Positions 13,559 to 17,108 of a stretch of DNA of 17,108 nt are shown here, in pieces. Each line of letters opens with the position of its first letter. Positions within the stretch are counted from its first letter, which is position 1. Position numbers and translations under genes: made by a program. Origin of the DNA: Clostridia bacterium (GTDB taxonomy: Bacteria > Bacillota_A > Clostridia > Christensenellales > CAG-138); contig JAFZCW010000023.1 in NCBI GenBank assembly GCA_017556125.1, forward strand, positions 1 through 17,108, in the 5' to 3' direction. The notes beneath the pieces are model-generated. The model had not been told where the DNA came from. It made no database searches and saw only the letters and a program-made list of their open reading frames with translations.

Positions 13559-14776
13559 ATGAAGTATGTGATCTTTCTCGGAGACGGCATGGCGGATACG
13601 CCGGTGCCGGAACTGGACGGAAAAACGCCGCTTGAAGTTGCGGCGCATCCGAATATGGACAGAATGGCGCAGAACGGTCTGTTCGGGCTTGTCAGGACCG
13701 TGCCGGTGGGCATGAAACCCGGCAGCGATACGGCAAATCTGTCCGTGTTCGGGTACGATCCCGCCGTCTATTATTCCGGGCGCTCCCCATTGGAAGCCGC
13801 TTCCATCGGGGTGGATCTCGATCCGGACGACGTGACCTACCGGTGCAATTTTGTGACATTGTCGGACCCGGAACACCCGGACGACTCGTTCATGGCGGAT
13901 TACTGCGCGGGAGAGATCTCCTCGGAGGAAGCCAGACAGCTCGTCGAGGTGTTCAACGAAAGATTCGGGAGCGATTCCGTGCACCTGTATCCCGGCGTCT
14001 ACTACCGCCAGTGTCTCGTCCTGAAGCATGCGGAGACCGGCGCGGAGCTGACTCAGCCGCATGACATTCCCAATCAGCCTGTCCGGGACAAGTTCCCGAA
14101 GGGAACGAACGCGGAGCTTCTGAACGAGATGATCCGCTACGCTGCAAAGGTGTTTCCAAATCATCCGGTGAATATCCGCCGCGTCCGGGAAGGAAAGAAC
14201 CCGGCCAACGCGGTCTGGTTCTGGGGAGAAGGCCGGCGGCCGGCGCTTCGTCCGTTCAGGGAGCTGTTCGGACTGAACGGCGCGGTCATATCCGCCGTGG
14301 ACCTGATCCAGGGCATCGGCAAATGCGCGGGCATGCAGGTGCTGAAAGTGCCCGGCGCAACGGGGAACTACAAGACCGATTTTGCCGCCAAGGGGCAGGC
14401 TGCCATTGAGGCGATGAAAAACGGCGCCGATTACGTGTATATCCATGTGGAGGCGCCGGACGAATGCGGCCATCAGCATCAGGTGCAGGAGAAGGTCTAT
14501 TCGATCGAACAGATCGACGGAAAGATCATCGGACCGGTGCTCGACTATCTTGAGACCTGCGGAGAGGAATTCTGCGCGGCTGTCCTTCCGGATCATCCGA
14601 CGCCGCTTCAGGTCCGCACCCATACAGCCGATCCGGTGCCGTTCGCGCTTTACCGCGGGGCGTGCTGCGGAAAGAACGGTCCTGTCCGCTTTACGGAACA
14701 GGAAGCGGAGAAGACGGGTGTGTTCATCGGTAAAGGATGCGACCTTATCCGGCACATGCTGGATCCCGATCTCTGA
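13559..14776 (+). CDS. ApgM-type cofactor-independent phosphoglycerate mutase or proposed homoserine kinase
   Basis: This 405-residue protein belongs to the alkaline-phosphatase superfamily, archaeal-type mutase branch. Metal and catalytic sites are visible: Asp9 in LGDGMADTP, Ser56 in MKPGSDTANLSVFGYDP, DECGH (301-305) in HVEAPDECGHQ, Asp345/His346 in LPDHPTP and His355 in HTADPVPF. The stretches GRSPLEAASIGV, GEISSEEAR, NPANAVWFWGEG and GAVISAVDLIQGIGKCAGM fit the bacterial subgroup that TIGRFAMs named 'proposed homoserine kinase' (recalled, not searched). Both roles are possible: 3-phosphoglycerate/2-phosphoglycerate exchange, or phosphorylation of homoserine for threonine. The nearby aspartate-family genes are on the other strand, so context does not decide. 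It starts immediately after the preceding stop and ends the operon. Confidence 0.88.
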   Translation: MKYVIFLGDGMADTPVPELDGKTPLEVAAHPNMDRMAQNGLFGLVRTVPVGMKPGSDTANLSVFGYDPAVYYSGRSPLEAASIGVDLDPDDVTYRCNFVTLSDPEHPDDSFMADYCAGEISSEEARQLVEVFNERFGSDSVHLYPGVYYRQCLVLKHAETGAELTQPHDIPNQPVRDKFPKGTNAELLNEMIRYAAKVFPNHPVNIRRVREGKNPANAVWFWGEGRRPALRPFRELFGLNGAVISAVDLIQGIGKCAGMQVLKVPGATGNYKTDFAAKGQAAIEAMKNGADYVYIHVEAPDECGHQHQVQEKVYSIEQIDGKIIGPVLDYLETCGEEFCAAVLPDHPTPLQVRTHTADPVPFALYRGACCGKNGPVRFTEQEAEKTGVFIGKGCDLIRHMLDPDL

Positions 14777-14794
14777 TGCCATCGACTGAAGCAA

Positions 14795-14839
14795 GGCTGT
14801 TCCGGCTTCCCGCTGCCGCGGAATGCGGGACAGTCTTTT
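14795..14839 (+). terminator. Rho-independent terminator of the methyltransferase-hslO-apgM operon
   Basis: GGCTGTTCC (14795-14803) pairs with GGGACAGTC (14827-14835) with two G-U pairs. An inner CCGC/GCGG hairpin lies in the loop, and TTTTC follows. Confidence 0.75.
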
Positions 14840-14867
14840 CATATACTGAGGAAGGAGAAAGAATGCC

Positions 14868-15530
14868 ATGACGATCCTGGAGGCACTGGAACAGAGACAT
14901 TCGGTCAGACAGTTTAAGGACACGCCCATCGGCGAGGAGGTGTGTTCCGCGCTGAACAGCGAGATCGGTGCGGTCAATACGGAAAGCGGGCTTTATGTGA
15001 GACTGTTCACGGACGAACCGGAGGCATTTCTCGCGGGCGAGCCCCATTACGGACAGTTTTCCGGCTGCAGAAATTATCTCGCGATATACGGCACGCCCGG
15101 AAGGGCGGAGGACGTGGGCTATTACGGCCAGAGGCTTGTGCTTCGCGCACAGCAGCTCGGGCTCAATTCCTGCTGGGTCGCGCTGACCTACCGGAAGGGG
15201 AAAGTCGCACGCCGCGCGGAGAACGGGAAAAAGCTGTATATCGTCATCGCACTCGGATACGGACAGACGCAGGGCACCGCGCACAGGGGAAAAACCGCGC
15301 AGGAAGTGAGCGACCTGAAAGAGGACGATCCCGAGTGGTACAAAGACGGCATCCGCGCGGCGCTGATGGCGCCGACCGCCATAAATCAGCAGAAATTCCG
15401 GTTCCGTAGAGACGGGAACCGGGTCAGCCTGAAAGCAGGACTCGGATTTTACGCGGGGATGGATCTCGGCATTGTGAAATACAATTTTGAAATCGGAGCC
15501 GGAAAGGATTCGTTTGTCTGGTCGGAGTGA
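14868..15530 (+). CDS. Nitroreductase family protein (TM1586-like)
   Basis: The 220-residue protein starts ILEALEQRHSVRQF; the R-H-S-V-R group near residues 10-14 is the FMN-phosphate contact of nitroreductases. LRAQQLGLNSCWVAL (helix and strand at the dimer and flavin interface) and MAPTAINQQKFRF are also family features. The length and the paired halves fit the putative TM1586-type nitroreductases common in Clostridia. The substrate is unknown. AGGAG lies about 10 bases upstream of the ATG. An ATG five bases earlier is out of frame and meets a stop after two codons. It is separated from the upstream operon by a terminator and is followed closely by the exporter gene. Confidence 0.82.
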   Translation: MTILEALEQRHSVRQFKDTPIGEEVCSALNSEIGAVNTESGLYVRLFTDEPEAFLAGEPHYGQFSGCRNYLAIYGTPGRAEDVGYYGQRLVLRAQQLGLNSCWVALTYRKGKVARRAENGKKLYIVIALGYGQTQGTAHRGKTAQEVSDLKEDDPEWYKDGIRAALMAPTAINQQKFRFRRDGNRVSLKAGLGFYAGMDLGIVKYNFEIGAGKDSFVWSE

Positions 15531-15550
15531 CGCGCCGGACGGATTGGGAA

Positions 15551-16915
15551 ATGCGCACGGAGCAGGAAGTATCGCAATATGAAAAGATGACGGCCACGCC
15601 GGTCAACCGGCTGGTCCTGACGCTCGCGCTGCCGAGCATTGTTTCCATGCTCGTCAACAATATCTACAATCTTGTGGATACGGCATTTGTCGGAAGGCTC
15701 GGAACGAGTGCGAGCGGCGCGGTCGGTGTGGTGTTCGGATTCATGTCGATCATCCAGGCGTTCGGTTTCATGTTCGGGCAGGGTTCCGGCAGCATTCTTT
15801 CCAGAGCACTCGGGAACCGTGACAGGGAGTCCGCCTCCCTGCATGCTTCCGCAGGTTTTTTTGGAGCGATTCTTTGCGGCCTGATCATTTCAGCCGTCGG
15901 TTTTCTGTTTCTTGACGAGATCGTCATGTTTCTCGGAAGCACGGAGACGATCGCGCCTCACGCAAAAACCTATATTTCCTACATCCTGATCGCGGCGCCG
16001 TTTATGTGCAGCAGTCTCGTTCTGAACAACATCCTCCGGTACGAGGGGAAGGCGGTCCTCGGCATGATCGGACTGATGACGGGCGCCGTCCTCAATATGG
16101 CGGGCGATCCGGTCCTGATGTTCGGCCTTCAGATGGGCATCGCGGGAGCAGGTCTCTCCACCGCAATCAGCCAGCTGATCAGCTGGGGGATCCTGCTGTT
16201 CATGTTCGTTTCCGGACGGACGTCGGCCCGTCTGAGCCTCAGATCGGCATCACACGCCGGTGCGTCCGTTTACGGGAACATTATGGCGACAGGTCTTCCA
16301 AGCCTTCTCAGGCAGGGGCTGCACAGCCTGAATACGGTGCTGCTCAACGCGCAGTGCGCGCCTTACGGGGATGCTGCCGTGGCAGGCATGAGCATTGTGT
16401 CCAGAATCATGTTCTTCGCGTTTTCGGCGGCGCTTGGCGTGGGTCAGGGTTTCCAGCCGGTTTCCGCGTTCAACTACGGCGCGAAGCGGTATTCGCGCGT
16501 GCGCGAGGGTTACAGGTATACGCTCACGACCGCGGAGATCATCATGCTGGTCGGATGTACCGGTATTCTGATCTTCTCGGGAAATCTGATCGGTATTTTC
16601 CGGAATGATCCCGAGGTGATCGCGGTCGGAACGAGGGCTCTGCGCCTGCAGGCGGTGGCGTATCTGTTCCTGCCGATCTGCATGGTGACGGAAATGCTGC
16701 ACCAGAGCACCGGACACCGGGCCGGCGCGTCCTTCCTGTCCGCGCTCCGCAGCGGGCTTCTGAGCATTCCCGTGCTGCTCATCCTTTCGAAAACCAGGGG
16801 ACTTGCGGGCATACAGGAGGCGCAGCCTGCCGCGATCATGCTGACGATCCCGGTCGCGGTCGCTTTTGCCGTCCGTTTTTTCCGGAACCTTCCGGCAGAA
16901 GACGGCAACGGATAA
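15551..16915 (+). CDS. MATE family multidrug/toxin exporter
   Basis: This is an integral membrane protein of about 454 residues, the normal MATE length, with about 12 hydrophobic segments. MATE landmarks are LVLTLALPSIVSMLVNNIYNLVDTAFVGRLG near the start, FGFMFGQGSGSILSRALG in the first half, and the repeat FAFSAALGVGQGFQPVSAFNYGAKRY in the second half. MATE proteins export cations or drugs using Na+ or H+. The substrate cannot be predicted. The start is uncertain. GTG at 15527 overlaps the nitroreductase stop by four bases and adds eight residues. ATG 15551 has only a weak GGA seven bases upstream. ATG 15587 would remove 12 residues. It is probably co-transcribed with the nitroreductase gene. 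Confidence 0.92.
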   Translation: MRTEQEVSQYEKMTATPVNRLVLTLALPSIVSMLVNNIYNLVDTAFVGRLGTSASGAVGVVFGFMSIIQAFGFMFGQGSGSILSRALGNRDRESASLHASAGFFGAILCGLIISAVGFLFLDEIVMFLGSTETIAPHAKTYISYILIAAPFMCSSLVLNNILRYEGKAVLGMIGLMTGAVLNMAGDPVLMFGLQMGIAGAGLSTAISQLISWGILLFMFVSGRTSARLSLRSASHAGASVYGNIMATGLPSLLRQGLHSLNTVLLNAQCAPYGDAAVAGMSIVSRIMFFAFSAALGVGQGFQPVSAFNYGAKRYSRVREGYRYTLTTAEIIMLVGCTGILIFSGNLIGIFRNDPEVIAVGTRALRLQAVAYLFLPICMVTEMLHQSTGHRAGASFLSALRSGLLSIPVLLILSKTRGLAGIQEAQPAAIMLTIPVAVAFAVRFFRNLPAEDGNG

Positions 16916-16962
16916 AGAGGAAGAGCGGAAGAAATGCGGCCTGCCGCTGCCCCTTGCACGGC

Positions 16963-16991
16963 TTGAATTCAAACAAACGAAAGCATACAAT
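16963..16991 (+). promoter_or_regulatory. Promoter of the last, partial gene
   Basis: TTGAAT (16963-16968) and TACAAT (16986-16991) are 17 bases apart. Transcription near 16998 excludes the in-frame ATG at 16990 as a start. Confidence 0.6.
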
Positions 16992-17028
16992 GAAAACAAA
17001 TAATGCTATGAAAGAAGAGGCGGTTCAG

Positions 17029-17108
17029 ATGCGGTTTCGAACATATTTGAGCTTATTCTTGGCTGTTCTTATCCTGCTAGCGGGGGCATTCCCCGGAACG
17101 GCGCTCGC
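17029..17108 (+). CDS. Start of a secreted or membrane-anchored protein (runs off the window)
   Basis: Only 26 codons are visible: MRFRTYLSLFLAVLILLAG and then AFPGTAL. Two arginines are followed by about 15 hydrophobic residues and an A-x-x-x-x-A-type region, a typical Sec signal peptide. AGAGG lies eight bases before ATG 17029. An in-frame ATG at 17008 is possible but lacks a site. The mature protein is outside the window, so its function is unknown. Confidence 0.6.
   Translation, partial: MRFRTYLSLFLAVLILLAGAFPGTAL

Noticed and set aside
14842..14847. TATACT as a -10 box for the nitroreductase gene
   Set aside because: No matching -35 lies upstream. The start of transcription would also fall within the ribosome binding site at 14853-14857.
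12959..14977. A 672-codon open frame on the minus strand
   Set aside because: It mirrors the RNA methyltransferase and ApgM genes, which carry clear motifs. It has no domain, and its composition is that of a shadow frame.
16928..16960. GC-rich inverted repeat (GCGG/CCGC) as a terminator after the MATE gene
   Set aside because: The stem is only four pairs and there is no T-run after it.

Overview
The window looks like a chromosomal segment of a GC-rich, Gram-positive anaerobe. Class Clostridia is most likely, possibly Lachnospiraceae-like. The clues are strong GGAGG ribosome sites, a glmS-type self-cleaving ribozyme, a TM1586-type nitroreductase, a PrsA/SurA-like lipoprotein and the gene contents themselves. 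This placement is an inference from gene families, not a database match. I saw no tRNA, rRNA, CRISPR array, insertion sequence or phage gene.

Layout. Positions 1-174 (minus) hold the start of a 3-hydroxyacyl-CoA-dehydrogenase-like gene. It is divergent from a secreted SurA/PrsA-like lipoprotein (421-1443), whose promoter -35 box sits in a perfect palindrome. A GNAT acetyltransferase (1599-2345, minus) follows. After a 546-bp gap comes an operon at 2892-5701: a GlmU-C-terminal-like left-handed beta-helix protein, glmM and nagB. The gap contains a clear glmS-type ribozyme (about 2682-2813). Converging terminators at 5761-5852 separate this operon from the minus-strand operon asd-dapA-dapB (8950 down to 5830). 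A divergent promoter pair at 9003-9054 drives asd to the left and a five-gene plus-strand operon to the right: SAM methyltransferase, hslO (Hsp33), a TPR protein, a THUMP/RNA methyltransferase and an ApgM-type phosphoglycerate mutase or proposed homoserine kinase. A terminator, a nitroreductase-like gene, a MATE exporter and the first codons of a secreted protein finish the window.

Two biosynthetic modules stand out. First, the ribozyme, which in known cases senses glucosamine-6-phosphate, precedes nagB and glmM rather than glmS. Here NagB could run in the aminating direction to make GlcN6P, GlmM would convert it to GlcN1P, and the beta-helix protein keeps the acetyltransferase catalytic residues of GlmU. 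Together they would form a metabolite-controlled route toward UDP-GlcNAc. Second, the lysine/DAP operon encodes a DapB carrying a C-terminal tandem ACT module of aspartokinase type. DapA lacks the lysine-site residues of the E. coli enzyme, and the short operon leader has no room for a lysine riboswitch. This suggests that feedback control was moved to DapB. The asd gene of this operon is broken by one missing base, although all catalytic residues remain with normal spacing, so a sequencing error is the leading explanation.
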